This document shows positions 27,571 through 35,418 of a stretch of 64,000 nucleotides of DNA, piece after piece. A program made the position numbers and the translations under genes. How positions within the stretch are numbered: the first letter of the stretch is position 1; each line of letters opens with the position of its first letter. Source of the DNA: CAZXEJ01 sp964639895 (GTDB lineage Bacteria > Desulfobacterota_D > UBA1144 > Nemesobacterales > JADFKM01); assembly GCA_964639895.1 (NCBI GenBank), contig CAZXEJ010000004.1:1-64000 (forward strand), read 5' to 3'. The notes under the pieces were generated by a model. That model saw only the letters and a program-made list of their open reading frames with translations, ran no database searches and had not been told where the DNA came from.

Positions 27571-29067
27571 ATGGCCGCAGCCAAGGCAGCTATCCTCACC
27601 CTCTACGTGTTCGCCTTCTCCGTGCTTTGGGCGTTCGGACTCCACCGGTTCCGCCTGGCGCGGCTATACGTGAGGAGACGCCGCGCCTCGCCGCAACCGC
27701 GTGCCAGGTACGAAAGCCTCCCCTCCATCACGGTACAGCTTCCCGTATACAACGAGATGTACGTGGTCGAGAGGCTGATCGGTGCCGCATGCGCCATCGA
27801 CTACCCGCGCCACCTGCTCGAGATACAGGTGCTCGACGACTCCACCGACGCCACCCGTACCATTGCGCGCAAGGCCGTCCGGAGGTACCGCCGTCTCGGA
27901 CACGACATCACCTACATCCACCGACCACACCGCAGCGGTTTCAAGGCCGGCGCCCTCGAGGGCGGCCTCCGTCTCGCCCGAGGGGAGCTCATCGCCGTCT
28001 TCGACGCCGACTTCCTCCCCCCGCCCCACGTGCTACACGAGATGGCCCACTTCTTCACCGACCCCCGCGTGGGCATCGTGCAGGCGCGCTGGGGTCACCT
28101 GAACCGAGACTACTCCACCCTCACACGCACCCAAGCCGTACTGCTCGACGGTCACTTCATCGTCGAGCAGACGGCGCGCCAACGTGGGGGCTTCTTCCTC
28201 AACTTCAACGGCACGGCCGGCATGCTCAGACGCCGCTGCATAGAGGAAGCGGGCGGATGGCAGCACGACACGCTGACCGAAGACCTCGACCTCAGCTACC
28301 GGGCGCAACTTCTCGGCTGGAAGGTCGTCTACCTCAAGGACACCGTCGTCCCCGCCGAGCTGCCGGTCGACATGAACGCCTTCAAGGCCCAGCAGCACCG
28401 CTGGACCAAGGGGGCCATACAGACGGCGACCAAGCTCCTGGGACGCGTGCTCGCCTCGCCCTCGCTCGGTCCCGTCGCCAAGCTCGAAGCGGCCCTCCAT
28501 CTGCTGGGCCCCGTCTCATACCTGCTGCTCATGGTGCTGGTGGTGCTCATGTTCCCCATGGGCGTCCTTTTCCACGGTACCTGGGGAATGCCCGCCGTGG
28601 TGGCCTTCAACTTCGTCGCTCTGGGCGGCGGGATGGCCACACTGATCTACTTCTATTCGATCGCGGCCATCGAGGGGACGGGCCGGGGATGGATCAAGGA
28701 GCTCCCATACGTCGTCATGGCCATCGCCCTCGGGATGGGACTCGCGGTCAACAACTCGCGGGCCGTCGTCGAGGCCCTCGCCCGCAGGGGATCGGAATTC
28801 AGGCGCACCCCCAAGTTCAACGTCGTACGGCGGGGCCAGCGGTGGAAGACGAAGCTCTACGTCACGCCCGGCGACCCCTCGGCCCTGGTCGAGCTCGCTC
28901 TGGGTGGGGCGCTCTTCGCCCAGAGTGCCTATGCACTCTCCGCCCTCAGGTTCGAATGGCTGCCGTTCCTCATCCCGCTTGCGACGGGGTTTCTCTACAC
29001 GGCTCTGCTCTCGCTCGCCCACGCGCCCCGCCGCCGCGCGGCCGCCGCCGGGGGCGGGGCGTCCTGA
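27571..29067 (+). CDS. membrane glycosyltransferase family 2 (cellulose-synthase/CslA-like)
   Basis: A 498-residue processive-type glycosyltransferase. N-terminal helix (about 5-25), then a GT2 domain with substrate aspartates in VLDDSTD and VFDADF, the catalytic TEDLDLS and the acceptor motif QQHRW; then four or more C-terminal membrane helices. This D,D,D,QxxRW layout is that of cellulose synthase-like (mannan/glucomannan) enzymes. It probably polymerises a beta-linked glycan or adds one sugar to a lipid carrier; product unknown. AAGGTG precedes the ATG. It ends 19 bp from a convergent hydrolase gene. No bcs partner genes are nearby. Confidence 0.88.
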   Translation: MAAAKAAILTLYVFAFSVLWAFGLHRFRLARLYVRRRRASPQPRARYESLPSITVQLPVYNEMYVVERLIGAACAIDYPRHLLEIQVLDDSTDATRTIARKAVRRYRRLGHDITYIHRPHRSGFKAGALEGGLRLARGELIAVFDADFLPPPHVLHEMAHFFTDPRVGIVQARWGHLNRDYSTLTRTQAVLLDGHFIVEQTARQRGGFFLNFNGTAGMLRRRCIEEAGGWQHDTLTEDLDLSYRAQLLGWKVVYLKDTVVPAELPVDMNAFKAQQHRWTKGAIQTATKLLGRVLASPSLGPVAKLEAALHLLGPVSYLLLMVLVVLMFPMGVLFHGTWGMPAVVAFNFVALGGGMATLIYFYSIAAIEGTGRGWIKELPYVVMAIALGMGLAVNNSRAVVEALARRGSEFRRTPKFNVVRRGQRWKTKLYVTPGDPSALVELALGGALFAQSAYALSALRFEWLPFLIPLATGFLYTALLSLAHAPRRRAAAAGGGAS

Positions 29068-29086
29068 GCCCGGGCGTCGGCCCTCC

Positions 29087-30265
29087 TCAACCAAGCTGTT
29101 CCAGCACCTCTTCGATGAACGCCTTGAACGGCTCTCTGTAGGCGGGGGCCACGTTGTAGCTCCTGACGATGGTCCTCTCCATCGAGGGCTCGTCCACGCT
29201 TGAGAGTGTGAACGGATACTCGTGGGCCCCGGCCTCTATCACTCTGTGCACCACCCCCAGATGGTATTCCACGCCTGCGCACGGTATGACGCGGTCGTCG
29301 GCCACGGCCACCACGCGCACCCTCCGTCCCAACCCCTTCACCTCGGCCCCGAGCGTCCCGTCCGCGCCCACGAACACGCGCTCGAACACGCGGGCCTCCC
29401 GCGTCCCCTTGAGAGGGTAGGGCTCCCCCCCCGCGTAGAACTCCCTCAACCTCGCCGCCGAGGCACGGTCGAGGATGAGGGGGCTTACGGGGTTGGTTGC
29501 GTGGGCGACGGCACCGTCTGCGGGCACCATCGGGGAGCCGGAACAGAACATGGTCGCGGTCATCGCCGAGAACTCCTCCGTATCTCGGGTAAGGAGCAGG
29601 AGTATGAGCGACAGATACCCGCCCAGCGAGTAGCCGAGAAAATGTATGTGCGCCTCCTCGTCGAACACCCTGCCGTCGCCGCCCAGCGAGGGAAGCCGAT
29701 ATGCGCCGCGACGGATTGAGCGGACGAGATCTAGTAGATCGCGGTACGTCTCGAGACCTGCGAGGAACAACCTCTCGGGATGGGCGTGGAGCCGCCGGCT
29801 GAGGACGGCGTTGTACGGGGTTGTGACGTCGTTGTCCGCAACGGCGCGCCTTGCCCGAACGACCTCTTCGAGGGCCGAGGGGGCGAACCAGCCACGGGGT
29901 CTCCTGTTCATGAGGAACGCTATGGGAAAGACGAGCACGGGGTGGCCGCTCGCAGCGAGCGTGGCCGCCCAGGGGAAAAATTTCCTGTAGTCGCTCTCGT
30001 TGAGCCCGTTCAAGACGACGACGGCCTCACCGTATGGGGGCGACTCTTGCGCCGGAAGAAAGAGCGGGTAGCGGAACACCCTGTTTTCCATCACACCCCG
30101 GTCCTCGGGGACGAGCAGCCGCCAGTGGGGGGAGCGGAAGGTGCAGATCTCCATGCGCACCCTCCCCACCGTCACGGGCGCTGCTGCGGAGCCGCCCGAT
30201 GCGAGCGATCTCCTGAAGGCCCGGTACAGAGCGTCGGCTTTGAACACCCATCGGCAAGCGGGCAT
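29087..30265 (-). CDS. alpha/beta-hydrolase-fold protein, function unknown
   Basis: A protein of 392 residues from the ATG at 30265, or 408 from a GTG at 30313. The nucleophile elbow is GYSLGG within IHFLGYSLGGYLSLILLLL, preceded by VVVLNGLNESDYRKFFPWAATLAASGHPVLVFPIAFLMNRR split over the oxyanion region; a late ADDRVIP and HEYPF may hold the acid and histidine. It resembles an uncharacterised DUF family more than known lipases. Neither start has a good ribosome site; the predicted transcript start (about 30314) is almost on the GTG, so leaderless use of the GTG is possible. Divergent from a TetR gene with which it shares an operator, so it is the likely target. Confidence 0.7.
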   Translation of the reverse strand: MPACRWVFKADALYRAFRRSLASGGSAAAPVTVGRVRMEICTFRSPHWRLLVPEDRGVMENRVFRYPLFLPAQESPPYGEAVVVLNGLNESDYRKFFPWAATLAASGHPVLVFPIAFLMNRRPRGWFAPSALEEVVRARRAVADNDVTTPYNAVLSRRLHAHPERLFLAGLETYRDLLDLVRSIRRGAYRLPSLGGDGRVFDEEAHIHFLGYSLGGYLSLILLLLTRDTEEFSAMTATMFCSGSPMVPADGAVAHATNPVSPLILDRASAARLREFYAGGEPYPLKGTREARVFERVFVGADGTLGAEVKGLGRRVRVVAVADDRVIPCAGVEYHLGVVHRVIEAGAHEYPFTLSSVDEPSMERTIVRSYNVAPAYREPFKAFIEEVLEQLG

Positions 30266-30296
30266 AGGGAATTTTATTCTCTCACAAAAAAAAGGG

Positions 30297-30325
30297 TTGA
30301 CAAGTTCCCGCACCTTTACTACAAT
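30297..30325 (+). promoter_or_regulatory. promoter of the TetR-family gene
   Basis: TTGACA (30297-30302), 17 bp, TACAAT (30320-30325). Transcript start near 30332, inside the palindrome at 30330-30345. This gives a purine-rich leader of about 270 nt before the chosen start. Confidence 0.8.
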
Positions 30326-30348
30326 AGGTGACTGACTGGTCAGTCGAA
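30321..30348 (-). promoter_or_regulatory. overlapping divergent promoter of the hydrolase gene
   Basis: Minus strand TTCGAC (30343-30348), 16 bp, TATTGT (30321-30326). The spacer is filled by the palindrome at 30330-30345. Confidence 0.5.
30330..30345. promoter_or_regulatory. palindromic TetR-type operator
   Basis: GACTGAC-TG-GTCAGTC, a perfect 7+2+7 inverted repeat. TGACTGACCAGTCAGTCA-like sites are known for several TetR-family regulators. It overlaps the start of the + transcript and the spacer of the minus promoter, so one bound dimer pair could shut both. Confidence 0.8.
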
Positions 30349-30601
30349 CCGGCCGGTCACCCCGCCGGCGGGCCGAAGCCCACTACGGCGACACAGGCAG
30401 GAGGCGGCGGACCGGGGATTCGGGGCTTGCGGCGGACGAAGGCGCGGGGAAGGGAAGCGGCCTCTCCAACGGCGGCGGGCCGAAGGGAGCTGGCGAGGGG
30501 GGAGGGGTGCGAGGCTGGAGGCACTCAACACCGGGTGGGCTCGGCGAGAGCACGGAACCGATGAGATGGTGGAACACAGAGGACGGAGAACATCGAGGGA
30601 T

Positions 30602-31246
30602 ATGATCAAAGTCAAGGAAAAGGTAAGAAGGGTGGCCGCAAAGACGCCGAGGGTCGCCAGTCGCGAGCGCAGGAGGTCGCAGATACTCAAAGCCGCGGCA
30701 CGTCTGTTCGCTGAGAAGAGCTTTCATGACGTTACCATGGAAGAGGTGGCTCACGAGGTGGGCGTGGCCAAGGGGACGCTCTACATATACTTCGAATCCA
30801 AGGAGAAGCTCTACCTGGGAATACTGGAGAACGCCTTCGAGGAACTCGTCGATCTCATCGAGAACGAGATCGCCAAGGACGACCCGGCTCCCGAGAAGCT
30901 GGCCAAGGTGTTGAAACTCATATACGGCTACTATTCCCAGAACAAGGATGTGCTCCGGATACTGTCGCGCGACGAGACCCACCTCATAAGGGAACACTAC
31001 GAGCTGACGGAACAGTGGCGCGGCAGGGGAGTGAAGCTTTACAAGCGCATCATCCAGAAGGGCATCAAGGAAGGGACGTTCAGGCCGATCAATCCGACGC
31101 TAGCGGCCCTGATGATATACGGCGTCGTAAGATCGGTCACCTTCTACTACGACGCTCACAAGAGCCCCGAGAAAGTGGCCGAGGAGGTTTGCTCGGTGCT
31201 TACGAAGGGAATTCTCGCGGGCGAACGCAAGGAGACGAAAACATGA
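30602..31246 (+). CDS. TetR/AcrR-family transcriptional regulator
   Basis: A 214-residue one-component repressor. The N-terminal helix-turn-helix is textbook TetR (ILKAAARLFAEKSFHDVTMEEVAHEVGVAKGTLYIYFESKEKL, about 29-71, quoted here as a continuous domain only by its ends IL and KL: key residues are T45, V53, G61, Y63 and Y65). The C-terminal ligand domain is helical and unassigned. ATG 30602 is preferred, with GAGGG upstream; an in-frame ATG at 30566 lacks a ribosome site. It probably autoregulates through 30330-30345 and controls the divergent hydrolase. An aminotransferase follows after 81 bp and may be cotranscribed. Confidence 0.88.
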   Translation: MIKVKEKVRRVAAKTPRVASRERRRSQILKAAARLFAEKSFHDVTMEEVAHEVGVAKGTLYIYFESKEKLYLGILENAFEELVDLIENEIAKDDPAPEKLAKVLKLIYGYYSQNKDVLRILSRDETHLIREHYELTEQWRGRGVKLYKRIIQKGIKEGTFRPINPTLAALMIYGVVRSVTFYYDAHKSPEKVAEEVCSVLTKGILAGERKETKT

Positions 31247-31327
31247 CGAAAAGGCTTATATTTAATCAATCAAACGTAGGGAGGGACGCCGCAGGCAATC
31301 TCTACAAGACAAGGAGGTAAACGACCG

Positions 31328-32506
31328 ATGAGTTTCAACTACCCATTCAGCAGTCGGATACAACACTTTGTTCCGCCGAAGCAATGGGCCAGCATGCGAG
31401 TAGCGAAGGAGCTGGAAGCCAAGACGGGCAAGAGGATCATCCACTTCGAGAAGGGCGACTACCAGGGACCCGACTTCGAGACCCCGCCCCACATCCTCGA
31501 CGCCACCATCCACGCGCTCAAGGAGGGCTACGTAAGGTACAACCCCGGACCCGGCCTGCCGGAGCTGAGGGAGGAGATAGCCAAGGAGGTCACACGCCGC
31601 GGAAGGAAGACCGAGCCCGACGAGGTCATCGTGACGGCCGGCGCCAAGCAGGCACTGCATATGTCCCTGCTCACCTTCCTCGAAGACGGTGACGAGGTGA
31701 TCTTCCCCAATCCCGGCTATCCTCCCGACGAGGTGTGGGCCAAGTACGCAAGGGCCGTCATCAAGCACACCCCGCTCACCCGCGACACTTGGCAGTTCGA
31801 CGTCGACAAGCTGGACTCAATGATCACCCCCAAGACTAAGCTCCTCATCATCAACACCCCGCAGCGCCCGAACGGCCACCTGGTGGAGAACCCCGAAGAG
31901 ATAGCCGAACTGTGCAAGCGCCATCCACACTTGATGGTCATATCGGACGAGATCTTCTCCCACATCGTCTACGACGGCAGAGAGCACAAGTCCATCGCGA
32001 GCGTACCCGGCATGGAGGACCGAACGATCATCATCGACACGTTCTCGAAGACCTACGCCATGACGGGATGGCGCATCGGTTGGGCCGTTGCCCCCAAGCC
32101 TGTGATCGAGAAGCTCTCCATCTTCCTCCAGGATTCGATGACCAACGTTGCGGCCTTCATCCAGCGCGCCGCCTACGCAGCCATCTCCGGCCCGCAGGAC
32201 TGGGTGGTGAGGAAGACGGAGCTGCTGCAGAAGAAGCGTGACCGGATGGTCGAAGGGCTCAACACCATACCCGGCTTCAAGTGCGACAAACCGGCCGGAG
32301 CCTTCTATGCATTCCCCGACATAACGGGTACCGGCATGACGTCCCAGGAGCTCACCGACCGCCTGATGGAGCGCGCCGGTGTGGCCGTCGTGGCCGGGAC
32401 GGCCTTCGGCAGCCTCGGCGAGGGCTACGTGCGCGTCACCTACGCAACCTCCGACGAAGACATCGACGAGGGCATCGAGAGGATGAGGAAAGAGCTCTCG
32501 TCCTGA
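31328..32506 (+). CDS. class I/II pyridoxal-phosphate aminotransferase
   Basis: A 392-residue fold-type I aminotransferase of the aspartate/aromatic aminotransferase group. PLP lysine K241 lies in DTFSKTYAMTGWRIGWA; the cofactor aspartate is in VISDEIFSHIVYDG, and YNPGPGLPELREEIA and SLGEGYVRVTYA are also typical. The usual substrate-binding PxNPTG motif reads NTPQRPNGHLV here, an unusual change. AGGAGG precedes the ATG by 8 bases. It lies 81 bp after the TetR gene on the same strand and is followed by a strong hairpin. Amino donor and acceptor not assignable. Confidence 0.9.
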   Translation: MSFNYPFSSRIQHFVPPKQWASMRVAKELEAKTGKRIIHFEKGDYQGPDFETPPHILDATIHALKEGYVRYNPGPGLPELREEIAKEVTRRGRKTEPDEVIVTAGAKQALHMSLLTFLEDGDEVIFPNPGYPPDEVWAKYARAVIKHTPLTRDTWQFDVDKLDSMITPKTKLLIINTPQRPNGHLVENPEEIAELCKRHPHLMVISDEIFSHIVYDGREHKSIASVPGMEDRTIIIDTFSKTYAMTGWRIGWAVAPKPVIEKLSIFLQDSMTNVAAFIQRAAYAAISGPQDWVVRKTELLQKKRDRMVEGLNTIPGFKCDKPAGAFYAFPDITGTGMTSQELTDRLMERAGVAVVAGTAFGSLGEGYVRVTYATSDEDIDEGIERMRKELSS

Positions 32507-32535
32507 GCAAGACAACCACCACCGTCACCACATGC

Positions 32536-32561
32536 GGCGGCCCCGTGTCGACGGGGCCGCC
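32536..32561 (+). terminator. GC-rich terminator-like hairpin after the aminotransferase
   Basis: GGCGGCCCCGT (32536-32546), loop GTCG, ACGGGGCCGCC (32551-32561): eleven perfect pairs, 30 bp after the stop. No U run follows, so it may stall or stabilise rather than terminate fully. Confidence 0.55.
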
Positions 32562-32617
32562 CCCTCTGTATGCGCACCGTATACGGCCGAGGCCAACCCA
32601 AATCAGGGGGCGCACCC

Positions 32618-33532
32618 ATGAGAACCTCTCTCCTACTGACACGCGCTGGCTCCCTCGTCGTCGTGGCCGCCATACTCGTTGCGGCGGCACTCGTTGCAGG
32701 CTGCTCAAAGGCCCCCGTCACCGGGCGTAAGCAGCTCATCCTCATCTCTCCGCAACAGGAAGCCCGAATGGGGGTGGTCGCCTTCGCCGAGATCCTCAAG
32801 AAGGAGAGGATCTCCACCGATCCCCGATACACGGCCGCCGTGGGAAGGGTGGTGGAGCGACTCTCGCGCGTAACGGGAGGCAGGGGCTACCGGTGGGAAT
32901 ACAAGGTGATCGACAACGACGAGGAGATTAACGCCTTCGCGCTCCCGGGGGGCAAGATCGGGGTCTACACCGGCATACTCCGCGTCGCCGCCACGGACGC
33001 CGGCCTGGCCACGGTGCTCGGCCACGAGGTGGCCCATGTGACGGCACGCCACGGCGCCGAGAGGGTGACGACCGGTCTGCTGGCCCAGCTGGGAGCGGTG
33101 GGCCTCAACCTGGCGCTCCGAAACAGGGACCCGCGGCTGCTGAACATCGTCAACCAGGCCTACGGCCTCGGAATCACCGTAGGAGCCATACTCCCCTTCA
33201 GCCGCACCCAGGAGGCCGAGGCCGACCACATCGGTCTCATCTACATGGCCCGCGCAGGCTACAACCCGCGCGAGGCTATTGCGTTCTGGGAGCGGATGCA
33301 CGAGGCCACCCGCAACCTGCCCCGACCGCCCGAGTTCCTCTCCACACACCCCGACTACAACACCCGAAGGGCCAACCTGCTCGCCTGGCAGGCTGAAGCC
33401 ATGCGCTACTACTTGCGCGCGCCCAAGGCCCCCAACCTGCCGATAGCAGCCCCACGGGCTAGCCCCGCCCCGACGGCGCCGCCCCCCGGGGCCCACGCTG
33501 CCACCCAGCCTCAACGGCACGCCTGGAATTGA
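32618..33532 (+). CDS. M48-family metalloprotease lipoprotein (LoiP/BepA-like)
   Basis: A 304-residue periplasmic zinc protease. The lipoprotein signal ends LVAG-C29. The zinc motif is H136-E-V-A-H140 in VLGHEVAHVTARHG, and the third ligand lies in SRTQEAEADHIGLIYMARAGYNP. The preceding INAFALPGGKIGVYTGIL is invariant in this family. Members trim or degrade outer membrane proteins under stress. The tail after about residue 265 is Pro/Ala-rich and probably unstructured. ATG 32618 has AGGGGG 7 bases upstream and starts the signal peptide; the frame opens 16 codons earlier without one. Confidence 0.92.
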   Translation: MRTSLLLTRAGSLVVVAAILVAAALVAGCSKAPVTGRKQLILISPQQEARMGVVAFAEILKKERISTDPRYTAAVGRVVERLSRVTGGRGYRWEYKVIDNDEEINAFALPGGKIGVYTGILRVAATDAGLATVLGHEVAHVTARHGAERVTTGLLAQLGAVGLNLALRNRDPRLLNIVNQAYGLGITVGAILPFSRTQEAEADHIGLIYMARAGYNPREAIAFWERMHEATRNLPRPPEFLSTHPDYNTRRANLLAWQAEAMRYYLRAPKAPNLPIAAPRASPAPTAPPPGAHAATQPQRHAWN

Positions 33533-33759
33533 CCCCCGTCGGCGATTCGCTCGCACGTTCAAGCGGCGCACCGTCCCTGCGGACAGCCTCACTTGTTGAA
33601 GCGCATCCCCCCGGCAAGCGGAAAACGACCGTCCGCCACGACACCGTAACCCCGCGGCGCAGCGCTCTTTCCCCTCGACGGCGTCCCAATGGTACCGACT
33701 CATCCCCCTGCACGTCGCCGCTCCCCCAATCGTGCGCCGGCGCCCTCCGAACAAGGACA

Positions 33760-33774
33760 CCCCCAGCATGGGGG
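33760..33774 (-). terminator. hairpin right after phoU
   Basis: CCCCCA, loop GCA, TGGGGG (33760-33774), one base beyond the phoU stop. The minus strand continues TGTCCTTGTTC, a weak U-rich tail. Probable end of the pst operon. Confidence 0.45.
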
Positions 33775-33775
33775 C

Positions 33776-34435
33776 TCAGCTGTCCATGGCGTGGTGCTTT
33801 ATTATCTGCCCCCTTACGATGTAGACCGTGTCCTCGGCAATGTTGGTTGCCAGATCGGCCACCCGTTCGAGCTCCCTCCCCACCAGTATCAGCGAGAGGC
33901 TTCTCTCCACGGTGGTAGGGTCCTGGGCCATATAGGTCACGAGCTCCCGTATCACCTGCTTGTAGAGCTCGTCCACGGTGTCGTCCTTCTTGCACACCTC
34001 AATCGCCAGGTCGGCGTTCTTGTTGACGAACGAGTCCAGGCTCTCGCGGAGCATCTCGATGGCGTGGTCGGCCATGCGCGGGATGTCGATGAGCGGCTTG
34101 ACCAGGGGCTTGTCGGCGAGGAAGATCGCCCGCTCGGCCACGTTGACGGCGTGGTCGCCTATGCGCTCGAGGTCGTTGTTGATCTTGAGTATCATGAGGA
34201 CGGTCCTCAGGTCCTCGGCCTCGGGGTGGAGAAGCGCCAGAATGCGCGTGCAGTGCTTGTCGATCTCGATCTCCTTCTGGTTCACTATCTTGTCGCTGCG
34301 GATAACCTCTTCGGCCAGGGCGCCGTCCTGCTCCTTCAAGGCCTTCACGCTCTTGGACAGCATGTCCTCGGCCAGGGCGGCCATCTCGAGCAGCTCCTTC
34401 TTCAGATTGGCGATCTCTACTTCTATCTTCTCCAT
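33776..34435 (-). CDS. phoU: phosphate signalling regulator PhoU
   Basis: A 219-residue, all-helical protein made of two PhoU repeats, each with the metal-binding E/DxxxD pattern (DNDLERIGDHAVNVAERA-like segment in repeat one, reading NNDLERIGDHAVN; VGRELERVADLATNIAED in repeat two). PhoU restrains the Pst transporter and the PhoR/PhoB system when phosphate is ample. Full length. Last gene of pstS-pstC-pstA-pstB-phoU, 39 bp after pstB. phoR/phoB are not in the window. Confidence 0.97.
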   Translation of the reverse strand: MEKIEVEIANLKKELLEMAALAEDMLSKSVKALKEQDGALAEEVIRSDKIVNQKEIEIDKHCTRILALLHPEAEDLRTVLMILKINNDLERIGDHAVNVAERAIFLADKPLVKPLIDIPRMADHAIEMLRESLDSFVNKNADLAIEVCKKDDTVDELYKQVIRELVTYMAQDPTTVERSLSLILVGRELERVADLATNIAEDTVYIVRGQIIKHHAMDS

Positions 34436-34474
34436 ACCGTCTAAACACCTCGTCTTGCAGGAAGGGAGCGCCCG

Positions 34475-35371
34475 TCAGCCGAACCTGCCCGTTATGTAGT
34501 CCTGCGTCTCCTTGCGCGAGGGGGTGACGAACAGCACCTCCGTCTCCGCATACTCGATCAAACGCCCGAGATAGAGGAAGGCCGTGTAGTCCGACACGCG
34601 CGAGGCCTGCTGCATGTTATGCGTCACGACCACGATGGTGTAGTTCTCCTTGAGCTCCCTCATCAACTCCTCGATCTTCGACGTGGCCATCGGGTCGAGC
34701 GCCGAGCAAGGCTCGTCCATAAGCAAAACGTCGGGCTCGACCGCTATGGCGCGTGCTATACACAGGCGCTGCTGCTGGCCGCCCGAGAGGCCGAGGGCGT
34801 TCTGGTCGAGCCGATCCTTGACCTCGTCCCAGAGGGCGGCGCTGCGGAGGCTCTTCTCCACGATGTAGTCGAGCTCGTCCTTCCTCTTCACCCCGGCTAT
34901 GCGCGGCCCGTAGGCCACGTTGTCGTAGATGGACTTGGGGAAGGGGTTAGACTGCTGGAACACCATCCCCACGCGCTTGCGCAGCTCGGTCACATCGCTT
35001 TCCATGTGGTAGATGTCGACGCCGTTGAGATAGATCGTCCCCTCGATGCGGACGTCATCGATGAGGTCGTTGAGTCGGTTGAAGCAGCGTAGAAACGTCG
35101 ACTTGCCGCACCCCGAGGGGCCGATGAACGCCGTAACCTTGTTGCGAGCGATATCGAGCGTGATGTCGTGTAGCGCCTGCGTATCCCCATAGAAGAGGGA
35201 GAGGTTCCTCACCTCGAGCACGGGGTCCTCGATCACGGGCTGCCTTACGGCCCGCTGCTCCAACTCGGCACTACGCTGAGGCGCCTCCTCCCCGCCACGC
35301 TCTTCCTTCCGGCGCACTTCGGTCTCGGCACCCAAGCTCAAAGCCCTCCCTGCTGCGTAGTCCTTATTCAT
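34475..35371 (-). CDS. pstB: phosphate ABC transporter ATP-binding protein
   Basis: A 298-residue ATPase of the PstB family. Walker A GPSGCGKST, Q-loop VFQQSNPFPKSIYDN, signature LSGGQQQRLCIARA, Walker B DVLLMDEPCSALDP and switch H in VVTHN are intact. The phrase RCFNRLNDL is typical of PstB. The first 50 residues are an extra charged segment before the core, longer than in most PstB; the ATG at 35371 is the only start after the pstA stop and has a poor ribosome site, so a shorter start is possible though no good one is seen. Confidence 0.95.
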   Translation of the reverse strand: MNKDYAAGRALSLGAETEVRRKEERGGEEAPQRSAELEQRAVRQPVIEDPVLEVRNLSLFYGDTQALHDITLDIARNKVTAFIGPSGCGKSTFLRCFNRLNDLIDDVRIEGTIYLNGVDIYHMESDVTELRKRVGMVFQQSNPFPKSIYDNVAYGPRIAGVKRKDELDYIVEKSLRSAALWDEVKDRLDQNALGLSGGQQQRLCIARAIAVEPDVLLMDEPCSALDPMATSKIEELMRELKENYTIVVVTHNMQQASRVSDYTAFLYLGRLIEYAETEVLFVTPSRKETQDYITGRFG

Positions 35372-35418
35372 CAATTTATCATACCCCTTCGGCGCCGGCC
35401 CCGTAACCCCGCATCCGC

